NCBI RefSeq assembly: GCF_003931565.1
Contig: NZ_RRYI01000006.1
Span: 124,001 to 188,000 of the forward strand
Origin: Caulobacter sp. 602-1
Lineage (GTDB): Bacteria; Pseudomonadota; Alphaproteobacteria; Caulobacterales; Caulobacteraceae
Length of the DNA stretch: 64,000 nt
Direction: 5' to 3'
In this document: positions 24,110 through 32,690 of the stretch, one piece after another
Numbering within the stretch: position 1 is the first letter of the stretch
Layout: each line of letters starts with the position of its first letter
Program-made: the position numbers and the translations under genes
Notes under the pieces: generated by a model
Told to the model about the DNA's origin: nothing
Seen by the model: the letters and a program-made list of their open reading frames with translations, nothing else
The model's database searches: none

Positions 24110-24976
24110 ATGCAAAGCGACGACTACGAAATTTTCGAGCCCGAGGAGATTCCCCGCCCCGTTTCGGCGGTGGGGATGGAGCTTTTCACGGAAGGTTTCG
24201 AGCAACCGCCGCATCACCATCGCAAAGCGCAACTCATCCTGGCGGTCCGCGGCCTGATCACGTGCGAAGTGGCGCACGGTCTGTGGATGGTCCCACGGCA
24301 ATGCGCGCTGTGGATCCCTGGCGACATGGAGCATAGCGTGCGCTGCGCCGGCGACCTCGAGGTCTACACGCTCTTCATCGATCCCGAACTTGCCCGCAAT
24401 CTGCCCGCGGCGTGCAGCACCTTCTCGACCGGGCCGCTGCTGCGCGAGCTGCTGATCGCCGTGTCTCGCCTCCCGTCCCTCTACGATGTCGACGGCGCTG
24501 ACGGTCGTCTTGTTCAGACCATGCTCGACCAGCTCGAGCGCGCGCCAATGGGAGCGCTTCATCTGCCCATGCCGGCCGACCCGCGGTTGCGAACCATCGC
24601 CAAGACCCTGTCGTCTGATCCCGCCAATCGTACGACCATCGGGGAATGGGCCCGGATCGTCGCCATGAGCGAGCGCAGCCTGTTCAGGCTCATCATGAGC
24701 CAGACCGGCATGAGCTTTGGGCGGTGGCGCCAGCAGTTCCAGGTGATGTTCGCGATCGAGCGTCTGACCGAAGGCGCGCCCGTGCAGAGCGTCTCGTTCG
24801 ATCTCGGTTACGAAAGCGCCAGCGCTTTCATCACGATGTTCAAGAAGGTCATGGGGCAGCCGCCGGGGCAGTTCCTGGCGGCGCGGCGGAGCGCGGCGCC
24901 CACGGCGACGCCGCAACAGAGCAAGCCCAAAATCATATCCACGATGATGGAGGCTCAGAGAGCGCTGGGGCTTTGA
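24110..24976 (+). CDS. AraC-family regulator (paralogue 2)
   Basis: 288 residues. N-terminal cupin-type ligand domain (PPHHHRKAQLILAVRGL, CALWIPGDMEHSV) and C-terminal AraC DNA-binding domain (GEWARIVAMSERSLFRLIM, VQSVSFDLGYESASAFITMF). It is paralogous to the AraC protein at 20248 and has an extra tail of about 30 residues. It lies between the PepSY operon and the efflux operon, same strand as both, so it may control either. The shared 38-nt element upstream suggests autoregulation or cross-regulation by the two paralogues. Confidence 0.92.
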   Translation: MQSDDYEIFEPEEIPRPVSAVGMELFTEGFEQPPHHHRKAQLILAVRGLITCEVAHGLWMVPRQCALWIPGDMEHSVRCAGDLEVYTLFIDPELARNLPAACSTFSTGPLLRELLIAVSRLPSLYDVDGADGRLVQTMLDQLERAPMGALHLPMPADPRLRTIAKTLSSDPANRTTIGEWARIVAMSERSLFRLIMSQTGMSFGRWRQQFQVMFAIERLTEGAPVQSVSFDLGYESASAFITMFKKVMGQPPGQFLAARRSAAPTATPQQSKPKIISTMMEAQRALGL

Positions 24977-25037
24977 TGCGCGGCCTTGCTTGATCCGGCC
25001 GACGGACCGCCAGGCGCCCGCACGGATCTAGAAGATT

Positions 25038-25061
25038 GGCAGTTTCGATAAATCATCTGCC
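25038..25061. promoter_or_regulatory. Inverted repeat GGCAG-N14-CTGCC before the efflux operon
   Basis: Perfect 5-bp arms (25038-25042 and 25057-25061) flank an AT-rich centre, 73 bp upstream of the first gene of the efflux operon. It shares AGTTTCG with the AraC-linked element but little else. A candidate regulator site only. Confidence 0.3.
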
Positions 25062-25133
25062 CGAGCGGCCAAATCCAAAATGACATCAAGAGCCTAGGAA
25101 GGCTTGGAATGATGAACTTGTTGGATTCAGGCC

Positions 25134-25553
25134 ATGCTGGTGGACGACACGCAGTTTCCGATAGTGCGGATGCACTATAATCGCACCGATGACCGAGGCG
25201 ATGACGTCAGCTTCCAGATTTTCGAGAATCTCCTCGAGCGTAAGACGCCCTTCGTCTTGATCGGTCTCGGCGCGGAACCTGACGAGGTTCAGTCGGCCGA
25301 GGAACGAAAGCGGGTGACGCTGTGGATGAAGCGCAACCGCCAGGCGCTCCACACCTATGTCCGGGCGATGGTGTATATCGAGCCGAGCCCGGCCAAACGC
25401 TTCCTCGCCAAGACCTCGGCGCCCGTCTTCCAAAAATTCTGGGGCTATCCGATCCTCGTCTCTGCTTCCGAAGCGGAAGCCGAAGGTGTCGCCGCACGGC
25501 TGCTCGCGGGCGAACTGGCCGCCCAGATCGAGGCGGAGCAGCCCGATGCGTAA
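25134..25553 (+). CDS. Conserved-looking small protein leading an efflux operon
   Basis: 139 residues, soluble, no signal peptide. Visible features: FPIVRMHYNRTDDRGDDVSF, PFVLIGLGAEPDEVQSAEER, RAMVYIEPSPAKRF and FWGYPILVSASEAEAEGVAA. The alternating strand/helix pattern is compatible with a STAS/SpoIIAA-like fold, but I cannot assign a family with confidence. It overlaps the NodT-type gene by 8 bp and is clearly in the operon. The ATG at 25134 is the only start in the frame. Possible roles are a regulator or accessory factor for the exporter. Confidence 0.7.
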   Translation: MLVDDTQFPIVRMHYNRTDDRGDDVSFQIFENLLERKTPFVLIGLGAEPDEVQSAEERKRVTLWMKRNRQALHTYVRAMVYIEPSPAKRFLAKTSAPVFQKFWGYPILVSASEAEAEGVAARLLAGELAAQIEAEQPDA

Positions 25554-26961
25554 GAGCCTGATCTGCTCCACCTCGATTTTGGCGGTTCTGCTGCTTGGCG
25601 GTTGCGCGGGCCTGCCGAAACAAGGCGCGGCGCCGGCGATGCGGCCAGCGAGCGCCTTCGCAAGCGCCGCAAGTCTGGCGGCGCCCGAGACATCCTGGCC
25701 GTCAGATCGTTGGTGGGAAGGCTTCGGCGATCCGCAACTGACGGCGCTGATCGAAGAAGGCCTGTCGGCCGCGACCGATCTGCGCGTCGCGCAGGCGCGG
25801 TTCGAACGGGCCGAGGCGCTGGTGCGGCAAGCACGCAGCCGACTGCTGCCATCGATCCAGGCCAATGGGGAGATCGGCGGGACCAAGCAGAGCTACAACT
25901 ACCTCACCCCACGCGCGCTCGCACCCCAAGGCTGGCAAGACTATGGCCAGGCGACGGCGCGGCTGGATTGGGAGCTGGATTTCTGGGGGCGGAACCGGGC
26001 CGCGCTTGCCGCGGCGCGTTCAGATGCCGCGGCGGCCCAGGCCGAGGCGGCGGCGACCCGCCTGATCCTCTCGGCCGGTATCGCGCAAGCCTATGCCGAT
26101 CTGGCCGATCTCTTCGCGCAAGCCGATGCGGCGCGGCGCGCCGTCGAGGTGCGGCGACGCACTGTCGAACTGATGGATGGGCGACGGGCGCAGGGGCTTG
26201 AAAACGCCGGCGCCGTCGAGCGGGCGCGTTCGGCGCTCGCCGCCTCTCAGGGAGAGCTTGCCGCGCTGAATGAAACCGTCTCGCTCACGCGCAATCGGAT
26301 CGCTGTGCTGCTCGGTGCGGGGCCCGATAGAGGCCTTTCCATCGAGCGGCCGACCGCGCGCGCGGCGGAGGACCTCGGTCTCCCCGCCAACTTGCCGGCC
26401 GACCTTATCGGGCGACGCCCCGATGTGATCGCCGCGCGGCTGAGGGCGCAGGCGGCCGCAAGCCGGATCAAGCAAGCGCGCACCGCTTTCTATCCGAACG
26501 TCAACCTTGCCGGGCTGATCGGGTTTCAGTCCATCGGCATTGGCGATCTCGTCAAGTCGGGCTCGACCTTTGGCACCGCCGGACCAGCCGTCAGCCTGCC
26601 GATCTTCGACGGGGGGCGGCTGACCGGCGCTTATCGCGCCGCTGAAGCCGACTATCGCGGCGCGGTCGCCGAATATGACGGCGCGCTGGCCCAGGCCCTG
26701 CGCGAGGTCGCCGACGTCGCCGCCAGCGAACGGGCGCTCGCCGAACGCATCGGTAGGGCCGATGAAGCCGAGCGCGCCGCGGCCGCAGCCTGGACAGTGG
26801 CCAACAATCGCTACCAGGGCGGGCTTGCCACGTCTCTCGATGTGCTCGTGGCCGAAGACGCCCTGATCGATGCGCGGCGCAACCTCGCCACGCTCCGCAA
26901 TCGCAAATTCGTCCTCAATGTCGGCCTTATCCGCGCGCTCGGCGGCGGCTTCCGTTCCTGA
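25546..26961 (+). CDS. Outer-membrane efflux lipoprotein, NodT/TolC family
   Basis: 471 residues with a lipoprotein signal ending in the lipobox LLLGGC (Cys about residue 20). Two outer-membrane efflux protein repeats form the TolC-like barrel/alpha tunnel (LDWELDFWGRNRAAL, LIGRRPDVIAARLRAQAAA, FDGGRLTGAYRAA). The ATG at 25546 overlaps the end of the upstream gene; the longer frame to 25357 is an artefact. It provides the outer-membrane exit for the EmrA/EmrB-type pump encoded directly downstream. Confidence 0.93.
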   Translation: MRKSLICSTSILAVLLLGGCAGLPKQGAAPAMRPASAFASAASLAAPETSWPSDRWWEGFGDPQLTALIEEGLSAATDLRVAQARFERAEALVRQARSRLLPSIQANGEIGGTKQSYNYLTPRALAPQGWQDYGQATARLDWELDFWGRNRAALAAARSDAAAAQAEAAATRLILSAGIAQAYADLADLFAQADAARRAVEVRRRTVELMDGRRAQGLENAGAVERARSALAASQGELAALNETVSLTRNRIAVLLGAGPDRGLSIERPTARAAEDLGLPANLPADLIGRRPDVIAARLRAQAAASRIKQARTAFYPNVNLAGLIGFQSIGIGDLVKSGSTFGTAGPAVSLPIFDGGRLTGAYRAAEADYRGAVAEYDGALAQALREVADVAASERALAERIGRADEAERAAAAAWTVANNRYQGGLATSLDVLVAEDALIDARRNLATLRNRKFVLNVGLIRALGGGFRS

Positions 26962-26972
26962 AGGATCTCCAG

Positions 26973-28121
26973 ATGTCCACTCAAAACCTGGCGGCGGCTC
27001 CCTTGGCCGCCGAAGCCCCGAATGCCTCCGCTGCAAGAGCCAAGCGCCGAAAGATGTTCGCGATTTTCGCGATGGTGGTGGTCGGCTTCGCCATTCTCTA
27101 TTGGGCCTACGTCCATTTTATCGCGTCGCGGCGCGTTTCGACCGACAACGCCTATGTCGGTGCCAATGTCGCCCAGGTGACGCCGCTGATCGGCGGTCCG
27201 GTGCGCGAGGTGCTGGTCGACGACGCTCAGCGTGTGAAGTGCGGCGACATCCTCGTGCGGCTCGACGACACGGACGCCCGCCTCGCGCTGGCCCGCGCCG
27301 AAGCCGAGCTTTCGCTGACTGAACGCCGGGTTCGCGGGCTCCTCGCGACCGATAGCGGCCTTGGCGCCCAGGTGACGGCGCGCGTCGCCGATCAGGCCCG
27401 CGCCGAAGCACGGCTCGTCGCGGCGCGCGCCGATCTCGCCAAGGCCAAGATCGATCTTGACCGTCGCGAAGCGCTCGCGGCGTCGGGCTCCGTCTCCGGC
27501 GATGAACTGACCATCGCGCGCAACGCCTACAGCACGGCCACCGCGAACCTGAAGGTCGCACAGGCCGAGAACGCCCAGGCGCAGGCCAACCAGACCTCAG
27601 CGGTGGGCAGCCGCGACGCCAATCGCGCCCTGATCGCCGGCGCCGCCCCCGAAGCCAATCCGGAAGTTCTGGCCGCGCGCGCCGCGCGCGATCAGGCGCG
27701 GGTGGACCTTGATCGCACGGTGGTGCGCGCGCCGGTCGACGGCGTTGTCTCCCGTCGCCAGGTGCAGGTCGGACAGCGTGTCCCGGCGGGCGCGTCGATG
27801 ATGGTGATCGTTCCTGTCCAGGCCGCGTTCGTCGACGCCAACTTCAAGGAAGGCCAGTTGGCCCGCGTCAAACCGGGACAGCGCGTCACCCTCACCTCCG
27901 ATCTCTACGGCGAGGATGTCGAATATCATGGCCGCGTCATCGGCTTTTCGGGCGGCACCGGCGCCGCCTTCGCGGTTGTCCCCGCCCAGAACGCCACGGG
28001 CAACTGGATCAAGGTGGTTCAGCGCCTACCCGTGCGGATCGCGCTCGACCCGAAGGAACTGGCCGAACATCCGCTGCGGGTTGGACTGTCGATGAACGCC
28101 ACCGTGGATCTCTCGAAGTAA
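26973..28121 (+). CDS. HlyD/EmrA-family membrane fusion protein
   Basis: 382 residues. One N-terminal TM helix (MFAIFAMVVVGFAILYWAYV), then RRVSTDNAYVGANVAQVTPL, biotinyl-lipoyl-like halves, a coiled-coil hairpin (about 90-210) and beta-barrel domain ending ALDPKELAEHPLRVGLSM. Classic EmrA-type periplasmic adaptor linking the MFS pump to the outer-membrane lipoprotein. It starts 11 nt after the NodT-type gene and 13 nt precede the pump gene, so a three-part operon is clear. Confidence 0.95.
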   Translation: MSTQNLAAAPLAAEAPNASAARAKRRKMFAIFAMVVVGFAILYWAYVHFIASRRVSTDNAYVGANVAQVTPLIGGPVREVLVDDAQRVKCGDILVRLDDTDARLALARAEAELSLTERRVRGLLATDSGLGAQVTARVADQARAEARLVAARADLAKAKIDLDRREALAASGSVSGDELTIARNAYSTATANLKVAQAENAQAQANQTSAVGSRDANRALIAGAAPEANPEVLAARAARDQARVDLDRTVVRAPVDGVVSRRQVQVGQRVPAGASMMVIVPVQAAFVDANFKEGQLARVKPGQRVTLTSDLYGEDVEYHGRVIGFSGGTGAAFAVVPAQNATGNWIKVVQRLPVRIALDPKELAEHPLRVGLSMNATVDLSK

Positions 28122-28134
28122 GCGGAACCCGGAC

Positions 28135-29676
28135 ATGACGGACACTGCTGCCGCGCCAGCCATGGCCAAGCCGCTCACCGGCGCGACCCTTATTTTCGCG
28201 GCGTTGCTGATTGGCCTTGGCAATTTCATCGTCGTTCTCGACTCGAGCATCGCGAACGTGTCCATCCCGCATATCGCCGGTTCGCTCGGCGTGTCGGTGA
28301 CGGAGGCGACCAGGGTCATCACCTTCTATGCCGTCGCCGACGCCATAACCGTCCCGCTGGCGGGTTGGCTGGCCCGGCGCTTCGGCGAACAGAGGATGTT
28401 CATTTCGGCCTTTATCGCCTTTGGCGCTATTTCGTTGCTGTGCGGCCTGTCGCGCTCGATCGAGATGCTGATCGCGGGCCGGATCCTGCTGGGTCTTGCC
28501 GGCGGCATGATGCGACCTCTCTCGCTGACACTGCTGCTGCGCGTCTTTCCCTCCGAGAAAGCGACCCTCGCGACGATCATCTGGGCGATGACCACCACGG
28601 TCGCGCCCATTGCCGGGCCCATCCTGGGCGGCGTGATCTCCGACAATGCCGGCTGGGCGTGGATATTTTTTATCAACGTCCCTGTGGCCGCCTTTGGCGC
28701 GGCGAGCCTGTTCTACCTGCTGCGTGGGCGACGCGAGGAAACAGCCCGATCGCCGATCGACGTGGTGGGACTAGCCCTCCTCGTCACGTGGGTTACCTCC
28801 CTCCAACTTTTACTCGACGAGGGGCGTAATCTCGATTGGTTCGCAGCGACCGAAATCCGCGCGCTGGCCGTTGTCGCGGCCATCGGTTTCATCGCATTCC
28901 TGATCTGGGAGCTGACCGAAAAACACCCCATTGTTAACCTGCGGGTGTTTCGGCACCGCGGTTTCGTCGTGGCGTCGGTCACCTATGCCATGAGCTTTGG
29001 CGCCTTCTTCGCGACCATCGTCCTTATCCCGCTGTGGCTGCAGCAGAACATGGGCTACACCGCGACCTGGGCGGGCTATGCCACCGGAATAATGGGTATC
29101 TTCGCGGTGTTCGCTTCACCGATCATCGGTGCTGCTTCGGCAAAAATCGACCCGCGCTTGATCATCTCGACCGGCATAGGAGGGCTGGCGCTGATCTCGG
29201 TTTGGCGCATCGGCTTCACGCCCGATATGACTTTTCTGCAGATGGCCTGGCCGATGCTGCTGACAGGCCCGTTCCTGATGATGTTGTTCATCCCTATCAC
29301 CGGCTTGTGCATCGCCAGCGTCGATCCCAACGAACAGGCCGACGCCGCCGGCATCTCCAATTTTCTGCGCACGCTCGCCACCGCCTTCGCCGCGTCTCTG
29401 GTGCAGACGGGGTGGATCAACGCCGCCCGAGTCAACCAGTCCGGATTGGTTGGCGCGATGCAGCAGGGGCCCGCCACGATTGAGACGATGGTTGCGTCTG
29501 GCCTGTCGCGCGACACGGCGACCGCCCTGCTGACCAATGTCGTCGAAAGCCAGAGCGTGATGCTCGCCACGCTCAACATGTTCGCCGTGGTGGCGCTGTG
29601 CCTTGCCTTCACCGGGGCTTTGATCTGGCTGGCGCCGAAGCCGAAAGGTCCGATCAATACGAGCGGCGGGCATTGA
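28135..29676 (+). CDS. DHA2-family MFS efflux pump, EmrB type
   Basis: 513 residues, about 14 TM helices. DHA2 signature motifs: FIVVLDSSIANVSIPHIAGS in helix 1, AWIFFINVPVAAFG (motif C region) and PLAGWLARRFGEQRMF. It is a proton-driven exporter of drugs, hydrophobic toxins or siderophores. In this locus, beside a siderophore receptor and PepSY genes, siderophore or metal-chelate export or resistance is a reasonable guess. Codons here include more A/T-ending choices than the core genes. Confidence 0.95.
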   Translation: MTDTAAAPAMAKPLTGATLIFAALLIGLGNFIVVLDSSIANVSIPHIAGSLGVSVTEATRVITFYAVADAITVPLAGWLARRFGEQRMFISAFIAFGAISLLCGLSRSIEMLIAGRILLGLAGGMMRPLSLTLLLRVFPSEKATLATIIWAMTTTVAPIAGPILGGVISDNAGWAWIFFINVPVAAFGAASLFYLLRGRREETARSPIDVVGLALLVTWVTSLQLLLDEGRNLDWFAATEIRALAVVAAIGFIAFLIWELTEKHPIVNLRVFRHRGFVVASVTYAMSFGAFFATIVLIPLWLQQNMGYTATWAGYATGIMGIFAVFASPIIGAASAKIDPRLIISTGIGGLALISVWRIGFTPDMTFLQMAWPMLLTGPFLMMLFIPITGLCIASVDPNEQADAAGISNFLRTLATAFAASLVQTGWINAARVNQSGLVGAMQQGPATIETMVASGLSRDTATALLTNVVESQSVMLATLNMFAVVALCLAFTGALIWLAPKPKGPINTSGGH

Positions 29677-29999
29677 AGCGGAGGCGGGGGGAGACGGCGC
29701 CGAGGTCGCGCGGACCTTGGACGTAGCGCGGTCGACGCTCTAGCGCTCCCCGGACCGGCCGAAGGGATCGCCAAAGAAGCGCTACAAGCGGCCGTCGCAC
29801 ATATTGGAGTCGCGGCCGGGTACGCAGGAGTCTGTCGCGAGCAAAGAGTCTACAGGCGTCTCGTTCTGCTGACCTGTCGCATCTAGGATCTATGAGTCAG
29901 CGACAAGTTGGATCGCCCATCTGGCGTCGCCATCCCTTCCAAACCTTGTGGTCCATCATCGCCAAATGCATGTTGCGGCCCAGGGGGAAAAAGTTGGTG
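29677..29999. other. Intergenic stretch with possible transposase fossil
   Basis: No intact gene. The first part (29702-29810) reads like a decayed transposase helix-turn-helix. The rest shows a palindromic CAAATGCATGTTG patch near 29964 that may be an operator for the MarR-like gene. Confidence 0.4.
29702..29810 (+). mobile_element. Possible decayed insertion-sequence transposase fragment
   Basis: One frame reads EVARTLDVARSTL, a stop at 29741, then SPDRPKGSPKKRYKRPS. This looks like the helix-turn-helix and basic linker of IS3-type OrfB proteins, interrupted by a stop and lacking any catalytic part. No terminal inverted repeats or target duplication were found, so this is a weak call. Confidence 0.3.
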
Positions 30000-30392
30000 A
30001 TGACGGACGAAGCCTCTGACGTTCAACTGCAGGCTTGGGCCCAGGCCCTGGTCGCCTACGCCCGTGATTGGGACGAGACCTTCGAGGGACGCCCCGGCTA
30101 TTTCACGCAGGAATTCTGGTACCTGCTGGTCGGCTGCATGATCGCCAATGACAACGGCCGACCGATGACCGTCAGCGCCGCCTGCCAGATCATGAAGAGC
30201 GGCTCCAACCGCACCCGGGAGGAACGCATCAAGCGGGCCGTCGACGACGGCTATCTGCTGAAAACCCGGGCTGGCGACGACGGCCGCGCCGCCATCGTCC
30301 GGCCGACCCCGAAGCTGGAGGCCATGATCCGCGCTCACCTGCAGCGCACCCTGCGCATCGCCCAGGCCGCCATCGCGCCTGAGCGCCATTAG
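30000..30392 (+). CDS. MarR-like winged-helix regulator
   Basis: 130 residues from the ATG at 30000; TTG/GTG codons at 29994/29997 and a longer frame from 29892 are alternatives. AGGGGG at 29981-29987 favours a start near 29994-30000. The body matches winged-helix MarR-like proteins used in Caulobacterales (FTQEFWYLLVGCMIAND, MTVSAACQIMKSGSNRTREERIKRAVDDGYL, then a DDGRAAIVRPTPKLEAM wing). It probably controls the downstream TonB receptor/esterase pair, whose promoter region holds a TTTG/CAAA inverted repeat. Confidence 0.75.
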   Translation: MTDEASDVQLQAWAQALVAYARDWDETFEGRPGYFTQEFWYLLVGCMIANDNGRPMTVSAACQIMKSGSNRTREERIKRAVDDGYLLKTRAGDDGRAAIVRPTPKLEAMIRAHLQRTLRIAQAAIAPERH

Positions 30393-30400
30393 GCGCAGAA

Positions 30401-30423
30401 TTTGCGGGCTTTTTCGCCACAAA
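30401..30423. promoter_or_regulatory. Inverted repeat, candidate MarR operator
   Basis: Arms TTTGCGG (30401-30407) and CCACAAA (30417-30423) match at six of seven positions, 8 bp after the marR stop and 80 bp before the receptor start. Spacing suits a winged-helix dimer. Confidence 0.4.
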
Positions 30424-30502
30424 CTCTACGATAGCCGCCAGGCGCTGTTGGTTGTCTATGCCCTGGGGACGCCGCCGATCAGAGCGGTCCGGGGAAACGA
30501 CC

Positions 30503-32686
30503 ATGAAGCACCATCGCACCGCGCGGACCGCGCGCGCCCTCCTGGGCGGCGTCTCGTTGATCTGTCTTGGCTGGGCTGGCGCGGCGTTCGCCCAAGCCGC
30601 TGAGCCGAACCCGGACAAGGTCGGCGTCGAGGAGATCATCGTCACCGCCCAGCGCCGAGAAGAACGGTTGCAGGATGTGCCGGCCGCCGTCACCGCCTTT
30701 TCCGCCAACACGCTGCGCGACCTGCAGGCCAGCACGGTCGGAGATCTGCAGGGCTCGATTCCCAACCTGACCATTCACGAGGGCGATGCGGCCAATGCCG
30801 TCGTCTATATCCGCGGCGTGGGTCAGATCGACAGCCTGGCCTTCGCCGACCCGGGCGTGGGCGTCTATGTCGACGACGTCTATCTGGGTCGCGCCCAAGG
30901 GGCCTTTCTGGACGTCTATGACGTTGACCGCATCGAGGTGCTGCGCGGTCCCCAAGGGACGCTCTATGGACGCAACACCATCGGCGGCGCGGTCAAGTTC
31001 GTTTCCAAAGGCCTGACGAACGATGTCGCGGGCTCGGCCGAAGCGACGATCGGCGACTACGACCGTCGCGAGTTCAAGGGCTCGATCAGCGGTCCGCTGA
31101 TCCAGGACAAGCTGTTGGCCAAGGCTTCGCTGGCGATCGCCAAGCGCGATGGCTACGGCGAGAACGCCTTCGATGGGCGCAGCGACGGGGATAAGAACCT
31201 GATCGCCGGCCGCCTGGCCTTCGAATACCGCGCCAGCGACGACCTGACGTTCCGGCTCAATCTCGACGGTTCCAAGGACCGGCCCGACACCTCGCGCACC
31301 CCGGCGCGGGCCACGCCGGTGTTCGGCTTCCCGGCCACCAAGTCCGACCCCTTCAAGGTCGACGCCGACTTCAACGACCGCAACGACCTGACCACGGGCG
31401 GCGTGTCGTTCGTCGCCGACTGGCGGGTGTCGGAACGTCTCGAACTGAAGTCGATCACCGCCTATCGGCGCATGTTCTACGACGCCCACCTGGACGTCGA
31501 CGCCACGCCGCAGCCGATCTTCGGCGTCTATGACGACGAAAAGCAGCACCAGTTCAGCCAGGAACTGCAGTTCAACTACACCGGGGACAAGCTCACCGTG
31601 GTCGGCGGCGTCTTCTATTTCAAGGAGCGCGACAAGACCTTCAGCGGCCTCTATGGCCCGGCGCTGGGCCTTGTGACGGGTTCGCTGAACGACCAGACCA
31701 ACGAAAACTGGGCGGTCTATGGTCAGGCGACCTACGGTCTGACCGATCGACTGTCGGCCACGGCGGGCCTGCGCTACACCGCCGAGACCAAGGATTTCTT
31801 CCGCACCCAGAAGTACTTCAGCGCGGCGACCACCCTCCCCGTCCCCTACGACCAAGGCCCCTACGCCACCTTCATAGACACAAGCGGCGACTTCCACGCC
31901 CTGACGCCGAAGCTGGGGCTGGACTACAAGGTCTCCGACGACGTCCTGGCCTACGCCAGCGTCAGTCGGGGCTTCAAGAGCGGCGGCTTCGATGGCCGGG
32001 CCAATGACGGGGCTGGGGCCGTTCCCTATGATCCGGAGACGCTTTGGGCCTATGAAGCCGGCGTCAAGTCGAGCCTGCTGGATCATCGCCTGACGGCCAA
32101 CGCCGCGGTGTTCTGGAACGACTACAAGGACCTGCAGCTTTCGAGCTTCGCCGCCACGTCGACCGGCGCCTTCACCGCCCTGTTCACCAACGCCGGCGCG
32201 GCCACCATGCGCGGCGCGGAGCTGGAACTGGTGGCCCGCCCGGCCCCTCCCCTGACGCTGAACCTGGTGCTTGGCTATCTCGACGCCCACTACGATCGCT
32301 ATATCGGCCCGGGCGGTGTCGACATCAGCGCCCAGCGCAAGCTGGTCAACGCCCCGCGCTGGGACGGCAAGGTCGGCGCGGCCTATCGATTTGAGCTGGC
32401 CGGTGGCGGCGCGGTGATCGTCGGCGCGGATGCGGCGTTTCGCTCGCGCACCTATCCGACCGTCTCCAGCAGTCAGGTCCTGTCGCAGGGCGGCTACACC
32501 CTGTTCGACGCCTTCGTCCGCTGGGAGAGCCCCGACGACCATTGGTGGGCGCAACTGGGCGCCAAGAACATCGGCGACAAACACTATGTCGAGCAGGGCT
32601 TCGACCTCTCCGACTCGCTCGGCATCCAGCTGGCCTATTATGGAGCGCCCAAGACCGTCAGCTTCACGATCGGCGCGAAGTTCTGA
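30503..32686 (+). CDS. TonB-dependent receptor
   Basis: 727 residues, outer membrane. Signal peptide ends near AGAAFA-QA; the TonB box region is EEIIVTAQRREERLQDVP, followed by a plug (VVYIRGVGQIDSLAFADPG, RIEVLRGPQGTLYGRNTIGG) and a barrel ending VSFTIGAKF. This subtype is common in sphingomonads and Caulobacter for carbohydrates and aromatic or terpenoid substrates. The ATG at 30503 follows GGGGAA; the upstream frame to 30452 is rejected because it precedes the signal peptide. It is co-directional with an esterase 4 nt downstream, suggesting uptake of an ester compound. Confidence 0.92.
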   Translation: MKHHRTARTARALLGGVSLICLGWAGAAFAQAAEPNPDKVGVEEIIVTAQRREERLQDVPAAVTAFSANTLRDLQASTVGDLQGSIPNLTIHEGDAANAVVYIRGVGQIDSLAFADPGVGVYVDDVYLGRAQGAFLDVYDVDRIEVLRGPQGTLYGRNTIGGAVKFVSKGLTNDVAGSAEATIGDYDRREFKGSISGPLIQDKLLAKASLAIAKRDGYGENAFDGRSDGDKNLIAGRLAFEYRASDDLTFRLNLDGSKDRPDTSRTPARATPVFGFPATKSDPFKVDADFNDRNDLTTGGVSFVADWRVSERLELKSITAYRRMFYDAHLDVDATPQPIFGVYDDEKQHQFSQELQFNYTGDKLTVVGGVFYFKERDKTFSGLYGPALGLVTGSLNDQTNENWAVYGQATYGLTDRLSATAGLRYTAETKDFFRTQKYFSAATTLPVPYDQGPYATFIDTSGDFHALTPKLGLDYKVSDDVLAYASVSRGFKSGGFDGRANDGAGAVPYDPETLWAYEAGVKSSLLDHRLTANAAVFWNDYKDLQLSSFAATSTGAFTALFTNAGAATMRGAELELVARPAPPLTLNLVLGYLDAHYDRYIGPGGVDISAQRKLVNAPRWDGKVGAAYRFELAGGGAVIVGADAAFRSRTYPTVSSSQVLSQGGYTLFDAFVRWESPDDHWWAQLGAKNIGDKHYVEQGFDLSDSLGIQLAYYGAPKTVSFTIGAKF

Positions 32687-32690
32687 CGTG

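Noticed and set aside
30479..32584. 701-residue minus-strand open frame opposite the 30503 receptor
   Set aside because: Antisense shadow produced by codon bias.
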